Positions 43,041 through 54,881 of a stretch of DNA of 64,000 bases are shown piece by piece. The position numbers and the translations under genes are program-made. Location of the stretch: the NCBI GenBank assembly GCA_018398585.1, contig JAGTTD010000001.1:8682501-8746500 (forward strand). The letters run 5' to 3'. Below the pieces are notes generated by a model. The model had not been told where the DNA came from, ran no database searches, and saw only the letters and a program-made list of their open reading frames with translations. Source of the DNA: Simmondsia chinensis. Its lineage: Eukaryota; Streptophyta; Magnoliopsida; Caryophyllales; Simmondsiaceae. Every line of letters begins with the position of its first letter. The stretch's first letter is position 1.

Positions 43041-45595
43041 TATTTATTTATTTATTTTATTATATTTTATAAGTTAAACATGCGCGTGATTGCTTTCTTA
43101 AACGTTCCATGAGATGGGTGTAGTCCTAGATGATATGTCAGGTTTGATTTTAGTGGTCAATGAGATTAAGCCACAAACAGACTTAAATCAAATAAGTGAT
43201 ATGTTGTCAAAATATATGTTCATAGTCAGTGAGGAGTTAGACAACGTGTCTAATAAGACTATAATATGATACTTTAAATGGCTTGTTTTGGTCATGTGGA
43301 TATGGATCCAAAAACATTATATTGTTGTTGTCTATATGATTGGAACACTGAGCAGGATCACCTGAATTATTTATTTCTTAACTGCTATAAGAAACAATTA
43401 ATTATGTAAGATGATAACTCTAAATTTAGGAAACAGTCTGAACTCGTGTATGGATTGTTCGTTGCTTTGATGTGCCAAAAGGATTAGTTAAGGTGTTTTG
43501 ACTTGAATCTTACTTACGTTGGGTAACGACATGAAGTATGGCGGGAACAATTTGTTTTACATAGAATCTATAGTCTCTAACAAGATAAAGATGTCCCTTT
43601 AGAGTATTCGCAAGCATATGAATAGATTTTGAAATCTTTGGCCAAAGTATCCCATATGTTTGATATTTGGAATTAATACAAAAATTATTTCTGTATTATT
43701 AAATTGTTCGAGAAGGGTGAGTTGGGAACTATGAGAGATATGTGAGTAAAGTAACGATAGTAGTTAAAGTTACTTTTAGTCACGGATATATAATAGAGAG
43801 GTTAATTGTCGTAGTAAAAGTTATTTAAAAAATTCTCGAGTGAATATATTTAATTATAGAGTGCAGTAAAACTTATTTAGTGAAATTAAGTTTTACTAAA
43901 TAGTAATCAATTATTATCTTAAAATGATAATCAGATTTGACTCATTTAGAGTTATAGCTAGTTTGTCACTGAAGTCCCTTCGCAAGCCTCAACGTAAGCA
44001 CTGTTTGAAAATATTAAAAAACTAAATTAACAAAATGAATTATTTATTTATAAAATAAATAATTTTTTTTATGCTAAATATATATTCATGAGATAAACAT
44101 TTAATATGATAAATTTATCATATTTTAAGCGAAACAAAGCAAGAAAAAGGAGACTGGCATTGGGGCATGCACCCACCTAGGGCTGCAAATGAGCCGAGCC
44201 GAGCCGAGCCACAACTTGCTCGGCTCGGCTCGTTAACTAAATGAGACCGACTCGGTATCGGTATAATTTATCTAATCGAGCCACATATCTATGCTCGGCT
44301 CGGCTCGTTTACTAAAAGAGACCGGCTCGTTAATAAATGAAACCGGCTCAGTATCGGAATCATTAAGGCTCGTTTAGCTTTGTTGGCTCATTGGGCTCAT
44401 TTATAGGGCTCGTTAAGCTCATTTATTAGGATTATTAGACTCAATTATGATAATTATTACTTGAATTATTATACTAAATTACTTTAATTAATAATAATGA
44501 ATAAATAAATTTATACCTAACTCTAACCCTAATTCTTTCTACTTGTCCCTCATATCAACCCCCACCCCCCGCCCCCAACCCACCCAAGCCCCCAACCAAC
44601 TAGCCCCACCCTGGCCACCCCAGCCACCCGGCAGCCACCCTCCAGCTACCACCATCACCAACCCCCATCTCCCTCCCAATGCCCGCCACCCCTCCCACAC
44701 CCCCACTCCAAACCGCCACCACCATCACCTCTCCCAAACCCCGACCCCCCACCCACTGGCCACCAACACCACCACCCCCGAGCCCTCACTGCCCCGCCCC
44801 TGTCACCACCTCCCCTCCCCCGCTCATTTCTCCTTTTGGTCTTTAAGCAATACCAAAAAGTTGAGAATTTGAATAAGATAATAAACCAATAACAATATAA
44901 AAAAAGACACAGATTCTATTAAAAAAGGGTGGGGCTGAGAACACACTAACCAAATAACAAAGTGAAAATGAATATTTAGAACCGAGAAGAGTACCAAAAA
45001 ACTGAGCGCCGTCTTCTTCATTTTCTTTATTATTATTCTTCTCTCTTTTTTTCTCTCCTTTAGTGAGGCAAAGTTTAAAAAGCTAAACCCCAAAAACCTT
45101 TAAATACTCAAACAAAAACATATAAATGAACGATGGAGGAAGCGCCAAGTGGCGCAGTCTAAATATGCGAGCCAATAAACGAGCCGGACCGTGAGCCCAT
45201 AAACGAGCCGGCTTGTGAGCCCATAAACGAGCCGGCTCCTGAGCCTTTCGAGTCGAGTCAGTCTCGGTTTGATTTGGCTCGTTTATTTAAATCAGCCGCC
45301 CTTAAATGAGCCGTGCCGGCTTAGATGAACCCGAGCCAAGCCATTAGCGAGCCGAGTTGGCTCATTTGCAGCCCTACACCCACCATTACAAAAAATGGAA
45401 AAAGCATGTCGTTGACGTCATGCTGATGTCAGCAACCACTATTTACACAAAGTGCACACCAACGCCTCTCTCTTGGATGATGTCAGCAGCGTTATATTTT
45501 TATCTAAATGCATTTTCGCTGTGAGTCGTATGATTGCAAAATTAGGTTTTGGAATCTAGTTTTCTATTACAATGAAAATCCTAACCATTCATTAA
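43041..45595 (+). mobile_element. 5' LTR of copia A, split by a hAT element
   Basis: 43050-44177 and 45385-45595 match 59930-61260 closely and in order (for example CATGATCTTGGTC-type blocks, GGGAACAATT and GATTGCAAAATTA near the end). The first about 70 bases of the LTR are missing on the left, where the LINE abuts. The right end is cut where the gypsy fragment begins (45599). Its two parts are separated only by the hAT element and its 8-bp duplication. Confidence 0.75.
44178..45376. mobile_element. hAT-type element, GAGCC family, with a C-rich core
   Basis: A perfect 8-bp duplication CACCCACC flanks it (44170-44177 and 45377-45384). Ends TAGGGCTGCAAATGAGCC and the same on the other strand are near-perfect inverted repeats. 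The GAGCCGAGCC arrays at both ends flank a C-rich core (44543-44825) that reads as a Pro-rich frame of 109 codons and an A/T-rich part (44830-45120). Three tandem units around AACGAGCCGG lie at about 45175-45240. No transposase is seen. Confidence 0.88.
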
Positions 45596-45598
45596 CGT

Positions 45599-46575
45599 TG
45601 GCATTGCCGGTATTAGACCGATGTCGCCTCGGCCTAGGATCTGGTAGCTCGGCATCCGGGAATGGATTCTGAAAGCTTTTGTCCGTCTCCTCTTCTTCAT
45701 CACCCAGTGTTGGCCGATGTTGGGGCTAGGGTCCCGGTTTCAAGTCGGGACTTACCCCCAGTTGAATCAAGCAACTCTTGATTCGCCAAAATCTTTCTTC
45801 CAGGTCCTCTAATCTCCTCTCAGTTCGCCTTTGATGGTCGCGATCATAATCATCTTCTTCGGCGGCGTATCTCTGTTGCCCACAGGCCATCTAAAAAACC
45901 GTTTTGAGCCCTAATATTAACCGATGCATCACGTAAGTGGAAAACTGGGGAACGAGAAGGAGTCAATGACCTTTCCTTTAATTTTATTAACGAAATAATA
46001 AAACTTCAAGAGGAAAATAAACTCGATTCTCACAACCCGAGAAAAGAGGCTCTAAAATTGGAAATTAAATCTAAAAATTGAATACTAACTAAACCCTAGT
46101 GTTCCTCTTATTTATATAGAGGAGCTAGTTGACTAAGAATAAAGCATTAAAACATAATTCAAAATTTAAATCTAAAAACTAATCCTATTTAAAATCGAAC
46201 TCTAATTCTTTGTCAGCTGCATTTTGAACCCAAACTGCCAACCCGTGATCCCCCCAAGAATGATCTGCCAAGGTTGCCTTGTTCCTCTCTTTCCCTTTCA
46301 TTTCTCTATCTCAATTCCGCCAATTTTCCCCAAAACCCATTCGCCATGAAACCCGCCAAAGGCTAAGGCGTGGTTGCATCATTCTCCCCGAGTTGGAGAG
46401 AATTCGTCCTCGAATTCGCCAACCGGATCATGTGGGTGATTCTCGCCAAGCTACATCCTTGCGCACCCATTCTTGATCTTGCCAAGCTCACCCAGTTGTG
46501 GTTTACTATTTCGGCCAATCCGCCAAGACTCACTCGCAAAGCTACCAGCCAAATATGAAGGCGGGGCTACATCAC
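45599..46575 (-). mobile_element. gypsy fragment: gag start, LTR-like middle, pol tail
   Basis: On the minus strand a gag-like start MACGQQRYAAEEDDYDRDHQ runs from 45890 to 45599 with one stop, ending ...NPFPDAELPDPRPRR. To its right is an LTR-like stretch with TATA-type CTATATAAATA (minus, near 46110-46125). Further right, GEFEDEFSPTRGE (minus, about 46430-46385) is a gypsy pol end. So a pol end, an LTR and a gag start follow each other, as in a tandem or recombined pair sharing one LTR. Confidence 0.5.
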
Positions 46576-47140
46576 TTTAAGTAATGTTATTCAAATTGTT
46601 TGATAAAATTGTACTTATTAAATTTTGTTCACATGTTTTATTTATTTTAACGAGTTAAGTATTATGTATAATTTTATAAAGTTAGAAGGCCATGTAAATA
46701 TGCAACTTGGTGAAATATTTGATTTCGTCCAGTGGGATATTTTTTCAAATAGATCTAATTTGATTAGATAATTCAAAAGTTGAATTGTTTGAAAGAAAAA
46801 TTCTCATTATATATCTAATGAGATTAGATTATATAAGTTGGATAATTAAAGGAACCTAATTGGATTATGTTTTATTTAATGGTTAAATATAAATTTAGAA
46901 TATGATTCTAATATTGATTATGAGATAATCAAATTCAAAAGAAAGAGCTCCCATTGTAAATTTCAAGTGGGAGCGAGGATCAGGAGTTGATTCCTCATGG
47001 TTTCCATTGACAATCTAATAGTATAGTGGATAGGTGCTACTTCCTGAGGAGGGCGTTTATTTGCGGAATACAGGGTTAGACTTCTAAACAATATATAGAG
47101 GTACTGGAAAAAAGAGTGCGGCTAAACTGACGTGGAGTAT
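46576..47140 (+). mobile_element. copia A leader, left part
   Basis: The part 46955-47140 (CAAGTGGGAGC..., GGAGGGCGTTTATTTG, AGTGCGGCTAAACTGACGTGG) is similar to 56420-56595, so the leader holds a tandem duplication. The stretch is interrupted at 47140 by gypsy B and resumes at 56127. No coding sequence is seen. Confidence 0.55.
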
Positions 47141-47217
47141 TGATGTAACCTTTTAGGGTTACATGTAAATTTGAGTGAATATACTGAAGAAGAAGAAGAG
47201 AAGTAGAAGATGAAGAT

Positions 47218-47250
<33 letters not shown>

Positions 47251-47512
47251 AGGGTATAAAAAGAAGTAGAGAAAGAATTAGAGAGAGAGAGATAGAAGAT
47301 CGAAGAACAAAGTAAATTGTTGTTATTTCTTGCTTTACTAACTTTCATTACATGTATTTATAGAAACTAATTAACTTAACTAACCTAAAATTAATTCCAC
47401 TAATAGCATAACCAACTTCAATTAATTCCAAAACTAGATTTACTTATAGCGTATCCAATTCATTCCTAATTTTAATTCTTAGTATCAAAAGTATTACATA
47501 TTAGTTGTATCA
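47141..47512 (-). mobile_element. 3' LTR of gypsy B
   Basis: It starts TGATGTAACC and ends GTTGTATCA, with a GA microsatellite at 47217-47248. Minus-strand polypurine GTGGAGGGTAA lies just inside. The 5-bp flank AGTAT (47136-47140) recurs after the other LTR at 56122-56126. It matches the split LTR at 48586-48722 plus 55890-56121. Confidence 0.88.
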
Positions 47513-48585
47513 TTACCCTCCACTAAAGAACTTCCTTGTCCTCAAGAAAGAAATTAAAGAAAACGTAAGGTGAATTTATTGAATTTTTCCTTAGTGGCGA
47601 GCGCCAAAGTGCACCATTAAAATCAGTGTCCAGATTCTACTTGAGCTTGCAATGACTAGGTCCCCCTAGATCAAAAATAAATATGACTACCACAAAATCA
47701 TAAATGAGCGCAAGGTTTTTCTTGGCAAGGAATGTGATTGTAATTGTAAGAGTGTATTCCTTGTCTTGAAACCTAGATGCTAAGTCCCAGCAAACAAACA
47801 CAATTATGTCAATTGTTGAGCCCATAGCAGTAGGACAATGAGGGCTTGTTTTCTGCAACATCCTAACCGGTGGTAAACCTTGTGCAGTTGCACATACAAG
47901 CGCACTTGCCATGACAGGACGATGTGGGAAGATTGGCACCCTTCGTATCCATATCACCATCATATTCTTAAATTTCAATGAACAAGCTAAGAACACTTGA
48001 AGTTACTTCCAATGTAATCTTATCACTGATTACAAGAGTGTCAAATGCTGGATTTTTATAAGTGGCCTCTTAGACACTAGCCCCATAACCGAAGTCCTTT
48101 AACTTAACCTCAAACTCGATCATGCTGGAAATATCTCTGTCCTTGGTGCAATTCAACTCCGTATCATTCTTGACTGAACAATGGCTTCTTGCAGTATTTC
48201 GAATACCTTCACTAAATCTTATGTAGTCAATATCTATCTCACAAGAATTTTCAAATATATTTCTTCCATGTAAATTGACAATTGCTCAGGCTGCACTTCA
48301 ACTTGAAAAAAATTTAATATATGCCTTACTTCTGAATTGTGGATGAAATCAATTGCAATTGTTCAAGATTTTCATAAGGAAAAAAAAATGGTGTAATAAA
48401 TTCTCATTTATTGGATAAAGAACAAAAGAAATTTTTATCGAAAGAGTATAATTATTGAAATCTTTGTCATGAAATTTTCTTTGCTCGAGTGGTGGATATG
48501 CTACCCAAGGCTTTAGTTGCGACACTTCACAATACATCTTTTTTTTAACTTTTGGATGACGAGAAATGACTGCTCTAATACCAAT
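47513..48585 (-). mobile_element. short non-coding interior of gypsy B
   Basis: Only 1.07 kb separate the LTRs. The minus-strand primer-binding site TGGTATTAGAGC is at 48583-48572. The 119-codon frame at 47996-47637 shows no domain I recognise, though TTGAGGACAAGGAAG (minus, near 47540) resembles the FEDK-type end of gypsy pol. gag and pol are absent, so this element moved with proteins from another one. Confidence 0.75.
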
Positions 48586-48660
48586 TGATGTAACCTTTTA
48601 GGGCAACATCTAAATTTGGGTGAATTATATTGAAGAAGAAGGGAAGTAGAAGAAGAAGAT

Positions 48661-48693
<33 letters not shown>

Positions 48694-48722
48694 AGGGTCT
48701 AGAAAGAAGTAGAGAGAGAAAG

Positions 48723-48861
48723 TGAAAGAATGAGAAGCGCACATTATGTTGTAGCCCTCTCGTATGTTTATAGAACAGTAATGGGCTTTACATCATATAC
48801 AAGGCAGGCCCATTGGGCTCAGATATATACAATAATAAGTCCTATACAATATAGTCTAACA
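48723..48861 (-). mobile_element. 3' LTR of copia C (139 bp)
   Basis: It starts TGAAAGAATGAG and ends TAGTCTAACA. The minus-strand polypurine tract AAGGGGGGA lies just inside. By eye it differs from the other LTR (55751-55889) at 5 of 139 positions. Such short LTRs are typical of Ale/Retrofit-like plant copia elements. Confidence 0.9.
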
Positions 48862-48945
48862 TCCCCCCTTAACCGAAGCAGGGGGTAAACAAATGCGAAG
48901 GTTGGACTTAAAAAGCAGAAAAAGAGCGCGCGGAAGATTCTTTGT
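48862..48945 (-). pseudogene. last codons of copia C pol, separated by a LINE
   Basis: On the minus strand the sequence continues the pol end: after FTKNLP the codons read RALFLLFKSNLRICLPPAS and a stop. The upstream part of the same frame ends at 52067. The LINE at 48946-52052 duplicated 14 bp (48932-48945 and 52053-52066) at this point. Confidence 0.8.
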
Positions 48946-51146
48946 CCTGTCACCCCTCTAAACGTTTGCACGGCAACCAGTAGTCAGACCACAGCGCTGT
49001 ATCACGGCCGTCACCAATAATATGTCGAAAGGCCCCGGCACACAACGACCTAACATCTAGGATGCTCCTCCACGACCATGGAATCGAGCCTCGAGGCTGA
49101 ATATCCCAGAAGGATTTCCCCCGGAGTCGGTTGGCATGGATCCACCGAGGCCAGAGAGAATCACGATCAGTCAAAAGAACCCAAATATGCTTCATGAGAG
49201 AAGCCTGGTTCCACTCACGCAACTGACGAATCCTAAGACCCCCCTCCCTACGGGGATAGTAGAGATGCGACCAGGCAACCTTGGCCCCACTTGGGCCTAG
49301 AGAAGTGCCCTTCCACAGAAAGGCGGCAAGAGTCGACTCAATCTTCCGGATCATCAGCTTCGGAAGGATGAAGACAGATGACCAGAAGACCTGAATAGAA
49401 AAAAGAACCGATCGGATGAGCTGCAGACGGCCGGCATATGATAAAGAGCGGGAGGTCCAGAGCTGAATGCGAGCTAGGATGCGATCTAATAAAGGCTTGC
49501 AGCCCATGAACTGAAGCCTCGTCGTGATGAGCGGCACCCCCAGATATCTGACAGGGCACTGTCCCAATCTGAACCCCAAGATGTTAAGGATAGACTGTCG
49601 AAGCTCAGGCTCAACCCCGGTAATGAAGATGGTACTCTTTGCTGCGTTCGAGGACAGCCCCGAAAGTGCAGCAAATCGATCTAACGCCTCCCGAATAACC
49701 AAAACACTGCCCTCATTTGCCTCACTGAAAATCATAAGGTCATCTGCAAAGCATAAGTGAGTAAGGCTGGTAGTCTGGCAACGAGGATGAAAGCGAAACC
49801 TCGGATCAGAAGACGCGCGGCGCAGCAAACGCCGTAAGCCCTCCATGGCAATAACAAAGAGATAGGGACAGAGAGGGTCTCCCTGCCTGGTACCCCTGCT
49901 CGTGCCAAAGAACCCCTGAAGTTCGCCATTAATGGCGACTGAAAATCTGGCTGTGGAAAGGCAGTCCCGCACCCATCGAATCATAACCTCAGGAATACTT
50001 ATAGACCACATAACAATAAGAATGAACTCCCAGCGCACCGTGTCAAACGCCTTGTGAAGATCGACCTTCAGAGCACATCAAGGCGATGACGTTTGAAGGT
50101 GATAATCGCGCCAAAGCTCCTGAGCCAACATAATACAGTCTGATATCCTCCGACCAGGCACAAAAGCGAACTACGAGTCATCAATCAGGTAAGGAAGCAC
50201 CCCTTTCAACCTGTTGGCAATGATCTTAGTGATACACTTATAGACCACATTGCAACAGGAGATCGGGCGGTAGTCAGTGAAGGTGGAAGGGTTCTCCACC
50301 TTCGGGATCAAGCTGATGCGAGTAGAATTCAGGGCGCCCAGCATGCGCCCCGACTGAAAGAAAGACCGGACAGCTCGAATAACATCACCCCCCACCACAT
50401 CCCAAGCCCTCTTAAAGAAGAGGGAGGTGTAACCATCAGGGCCGGGAGCCCTATCATCACCATTGGAGAACAAAGCGTCTCGCACCTCAATATCTGTAAT
50501 CGGAAGGGTAAGAGGCCTAGCCTGATCCTCAGAAAGCTAGGTCTGAAAAAGCTCTGAAATATCCTCACGAAGCGGCCCACTCGGCTCAGTCAATAAGTCA
50601 CGGAAGAAGGAGACACCTGCCTCCGAGATCTCCACATCATCATATGTCCTCCTGCCATCAGTGCGAACAATGGAGTGGATCCGGTTCCTAGCCTACCGAT
50701 GTGTGACAGACTTATGGAAGAACCGGGTACCCTGGTCTCCCAAAGAGAGCCACTGGATGCGAGACTTCTGACGATAGAAAGACTTCTCATCCCTACATAA
50801 ACGCGAGTAGTCACGAGAAAGGCAACGCTCGTCCTCTCGAAGCAAAATACTCTCCGGATGATCATCAAGCGCCCGCTGACCCGCACTCCAGGCATCTGTC
50901 GCCGCCACAACACGAGCTGAAATGTGACTAAAATGTCTAGCATTGAGGGCCTTCAGCTCCCCCTTCAGCCGCTTCAGCTTCTGGGTGAGCTGATACATGG
51001 GTGTGCCATCAATGCTAGTCTCCCAAACTCTCCTCACCGTGGGTAGAAACTCCTCATGGTCAGCCCAAAAGTTAAAGAACTTGGAAGGGAGCCACGGATT
51101 ACATTCCGCCAACTTCACTCCACTGGTCATCGCCTGGGCTCTCATG
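48946..51146 (-). mobile_element. inverted 5' part of a twin-primed LINE (reverse transcriptase)
   Basis: The minus strand codes for L1-type ORF2: a pre-RT region (51145-50693; QWLSLGDQGTRFFHKSVTHR), RT start APGPDGYTSLFFKRAWDVVG (50485-50171), then GTRQGDPLCPYLFVIAMEG and the catalytic FADD (50038-48950), and the post-RT region ending SDYWLPCKRLEG. Stops or frameshifts lie at about 50690-50490 and 50170-50040. The endonuclease is absent (5' truncation). The rest of ORF2 follows on the other strand at 51147-52052, as expected from 5' inversion during insertion. Confidence 0.9.
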
Positions 51147-52052
51147 TTTCTGACATTATTCAGGGTGATTAGTGGCGTTTCCCACAGGATATTGCCGAGC
51201 TGCTACCTATCTGGGATTCTGTTGACTTCAGGGCCCGGTCGGGGGTAGCTGATAGTGTTCGGTGGATGGGCGACCCGTCTAGGGTCTTCTCCACCAAGTC
51301 GGCATAGGAGATGATTCGTAGTCGGAGGGAGGAGGACTCCATCCACCATCTCCTCTGGTTCCAGCTGCATATTCCAAGGCACTCCTTAATCCTCTGGCTT
51401 GCCTCTTGTGAGTGGCTTTGGACGTTTGACAGGCTACTGAGACATCGAGTGCAGGATGTTCGGGCTACTTGTGTGTTGTGTGGGTCAGATGATGAGTCGC
51501 ACATCCATCTCTTCTTCAGCTGCAGCTTCTCTGCTACTGTCTGGTCCAGGGTGTCTTCTCGCACCTCTTTCGCATGGCCTTTGCTTCCTTGGCATGAGCT
51601 GGTTCAGTGGGCTGCTTCCAGACTCCGTGGTCGCGGGGTCGATCGCATCCTTGCCCGCCTTTGTCTTTCAGCGACGGTTTACACCCTCTGGTACGAGCGT
51701 AACCTGAGGATCCAGCGCTTCCAGTCCAGGCCTTCTGTTGTCGACACTGAGGAGATCACAGGATTGGTTCGCAGCCGTCTCATTGCTGCTCCTACGCTCC
51801 ATGGTGCTCATCGTCACTCACAACTTCTGCAGGAGTGGGGGATTGAGCGCTAGCTTTATATTTTTTTTACTTTTTGGCTTTGTCCTTTTTGTTTGGCCAT
51901 ATTGGCTTTTGATTTCGTTGTTTTGATTTCTTTCTTCGAATTGATTCATTGATGTAGGCCTTGGGCCTTGGCTTGGGGTATGCCCCTCGTAGACTTGTAC
52001 ATATATTTGTTCATATATGATATTTTCACACTGACTTACCAAAAAAAAAAAA
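51147..52052 (+). mobile_element. 3' part of the twin-primed LINE (zinc-binding region and poly(A))
   Basis: The plus strand resumes ORF2 with WRFPQDIAELLPIWDSVDFR, RWMGDPSRVFSTKSA, then LLWFQLHIPRHSLILWLAS and CVLCGSDDESHIHLFFSCSF, the RT zinc-binding domain (zf-RVT) that ends plant LINE ORF2. Two in-frame TAG stops (51170 and about 51305) break it. After the stop at 51853 a 3' UTR leads to a run of 12 A (52041-52052). GGAAGATTCTTTGT follows and also precedes the element. Confidence 0.9.
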
Positions 52053-52066
52053 GGAAGATTCTTTGT

Positions 52067-53578
52067 AAAAATATCAGCAATTTGCTGAGAGGAAGGAATA
52101 TGAAGCACCCAAACAAGACCCATCTGGACAAGCTCGCGAACAAAATGGATGTCAATCTCGACATGTTTCGTACGAATATGGTGAATAGGGTTGGTAGACA
52201 GATACATAGTAGAGACATTGTCACAATAGACCAAGGTAGCCCGTGGAAGAAGGAGGCCCAACTCACTGAGGAGAGAACAGAGCCAACAACATTCTGAAAC
52301 GGCATTGGATGCTGCACGATATTCAGCCTCAGCACTAGAACGAGAGACAGTGGGCTGGCGCTTGGAGGACCAGGAGAGAATGTTGCCTTCGAGAAAAACA
52401 CAGAAACCAGAAGTAGAACGGCGAGTGTCAGGGCATCCAGCCCAATCCGCATCGGAGTAAGCTATAAGTTGGTCAAGACGAGTCGGAGAGATAGTCAGAC
52501 CATGATCAATAGTGCCCTTGATATATCGAAGGATGCGCTTAACAGCCATCCAGTGTGACGATCGTGAAGCATGCATAAATAGACAGACCTGTTGAACGGC
52601 GTAAGAAATGTCAGGACGAGTGAAGGTGAGATATTGAAGAGCACCAACAATAGACCTGTATAGTATGGGATTAGTCATGAGTTCGCCATCTTCGAGAGTA
52701 AGCTTGGATTTGGAATTCGTAGGTGTGACAATAGGCTTACAAGAAAGCATGTTTGCTCGGTCCAAGAGATCATGTGCATATTTAGACTGAGACAAGAACA
52801 ACCCTGTAGATAAGTGAGATACGGAGATGCCAAGAAAGTAATTCAGACGCCCCAAGTCAGTCATGTCAAACTCAGATCTAAGAGAGCGAAGTATGCCGTG
52901 AAGTACCGCATGAGAAGAGGCAGTGAGAACGATATCATCAACATATACCAGTAATATAGCCATGTCATGTCCACGATGTAAGACGAATAAAGAGGAATCA
53001 GACTTACAGCTGCTGAAGCCCAATTTCTGTAAAAACGTTGCAAAACAAGTATACAAAGCACGAGGAGCTTGCTTGAGACCATAAAGGGACTTGTTGAGCT
53101 TACACACATGATCAGGATGACGCAAGTTAACGAAACCCGGTGGTTGCTTCATGTAGACCTCTTCATTTAGAGTGCCATTAAGAAACGCATTTTTAACATC
53201 AAGTTGATGAATAGGCCAGTTGCGAGAAGTAGCAATAGTTAAGACAGTACGAACTGTAGCAGGTTTAACAACAGGACTGAATGTTTCACCATAGTCTATA
53301 CCATACCTTTGTGCGAAACCCTGAGCAACCAACCGAGCTTTATACCGTTCAACCTGACCTGTAGCCGTTTGTTTGATGCGAAAAACCCACTTGGGGCCAA
53401 CGATATTACCATGAGATGGCGGAGGAACAAGATCCCATGTCTTATTACGAATGAGGGCATTAAATTCATCTATCATGGCATTCTTCCAATTATCATCAGT
53501 GAGAGCCTGTTTATAAGAAAAAGGTACCTCAGGCAATGAATTATGAGCAATCATAAAGGGTTTCAGAAGAGGTTTCAC
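52067..53578 (-). pseudogene. copia C reverse transcriptase and RNase H
   Basis: A long minus-strand frame carries the RT start PKWVFRIKQTATGQVERYKA, LDVKNAFLNGTLNEEVYMKQ, the catalytic YVDD in AILLVYVDDIVLTA, then RNase H motifs (YSDADWAGCPDTRRSTSGFC, SSAEAEYRA, TKHVEIDIHFVRE) and DIFTKNLP at the LINE junction. All key residues are present. The frame reads into the LINE to 51818, so the C-terminus is replaced. An in-frame TGA near 53587 separates it from integrase. Confidence 0.9.
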
Positions 53579-53587
53579 AATACCAGC

Positions 53588-54839
53588 TCATGCACGAGTT
53601 ACCATGGGATGAACACGGGGAGGCTCACGGAGCTCGGGAGGAGCTGCGGCTGGAGGGGATGCAGCGGCAGCAGGGGCTGGTGGCGCAAGGGGCACCGGCG
53701 CAGCAGTGACGCGTGGGTTGGGCGGCGGGAGTAGGGGCGTACCAGCTAACGGAGAGGACATAAGCGGCGGGGAAAAAACTTGATGAAGATGTGTCATCGT
53801 AGTTTGAGAAAAATGGCCCAACCGTGTCAAGGGGAAATCTGTTTCATTAAAAATAACATGCCTCGAAATAAAGATTTTGTTAGTATAAAGATCCAAACAT
53901 TTATACCTTTGTGACTTGGTGGATAGCCCAAGAAAATACATAAAGAGGAGCGCAACGCAAGTTTGTGGGGTGTAGTGGCACTTAAATTGGGATAACAGGC
54001 ACAACCGAAAACTCGTAGGTGACTATAATCAACTTTCTTTTTATATAAGCATTGAAAGGGGATCTTTTTCTTGATTGAAGTGGATGGGAGGAGGTTAGTA
54101 ATGTGAGCGGCTACAGAAACCGACTCCACCCAAAATTCCAACGGCATACAAGCTTGGAACAAGAGGGAACGCATCATATTACCAATGGTACGATGCATGC
54201 GTTTGCTTTCCCATTTTGTTGGGAGGTATGAGGGCAAGAGCCCCTACTGAGAATGCCGCGTTGCTGAAAGAGACTGTTAAAGTCACGATTGATATAGTCA
54301 GTGCAAAAGTCACGATTATCACATTGGAAATGTTTAACTTCCACACCAAATTAATTCAACACAAGATTGCGAAACTGAACAAATAGGGCAAAAGCCTCAG
54401 ATTTGGCACGCATAGGATAAATCCACACAAAATGAGAATAATCATCCAATAATAGCAAATAATACTTAAAACCACTGAAACTGATAAAAGGTGATGTCCA
54501 TACATCAGAATGAACAATATCGAAAGGACGCGAAGTACTAGTTACAGACGCTTGAAAAGGTAAACGACTATGCTTATCGAGTTGGCAAGCATGACACAAA
54601 CTGGACTCGGAAAAACTCGAACAAGATATAAATTTTTGTTTAACTAAAGTTGACAAGACTGGCTCCCCGAGATGGCCAAGTCGATGATGCCGGAGAGATT
54701 GTGTGTGTTTGGAAGCAACTAGGGAAACATGTGGGAAGGATGCCACTAGCTGTCCAGGTTGACCAGGGCGACTGATTGAGTTTGGTTTAGGAACAGGGAA
54801 AAGAGGCCCTGAGCTAGCACAACGAATAATGAGGGACAT
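53588..54839 (-). pseudogene. copia C integrase region
   Basis: The frame 54839-54351 starts in the GAG-pre-integrase region (HHRLGHLGEPVLSTLVKQKF; CHACQLDKHSRLPF is the zinc motif half) and continues FDIVHSDVWTSP and LLLDDYSHFVWIYP, with the integrase D..D residues. It is broken at about 54350-54240, resumes at 54237 (KRMHRTIGNMMRSLL, including the SENLARxHRTIA-type end), then shifts frame near 53900. A Pro/Ala-rich linker leads to 53588. Confidence 0.82.
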
Positions 54840-54881
54840 CGTTTTAGCATTTTTAATGGAGAAACCACCCGAGTCAAATTC

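Noticed and set aside
44543..44872. a proline-rich protein gene
   Set aside because: It is low-complexity C-rich DNA inside a hAT element, with no promoter, splice or domain evidence.
51311..51853. a separate plus-strand host gene for a zinc-binding protein
   Set aside because: It is the LINE ORF2 C-terminal zinc-binding region; its upstream half lies inverted next to it and the unit has a poly(A) and a 14-bp target duplication.
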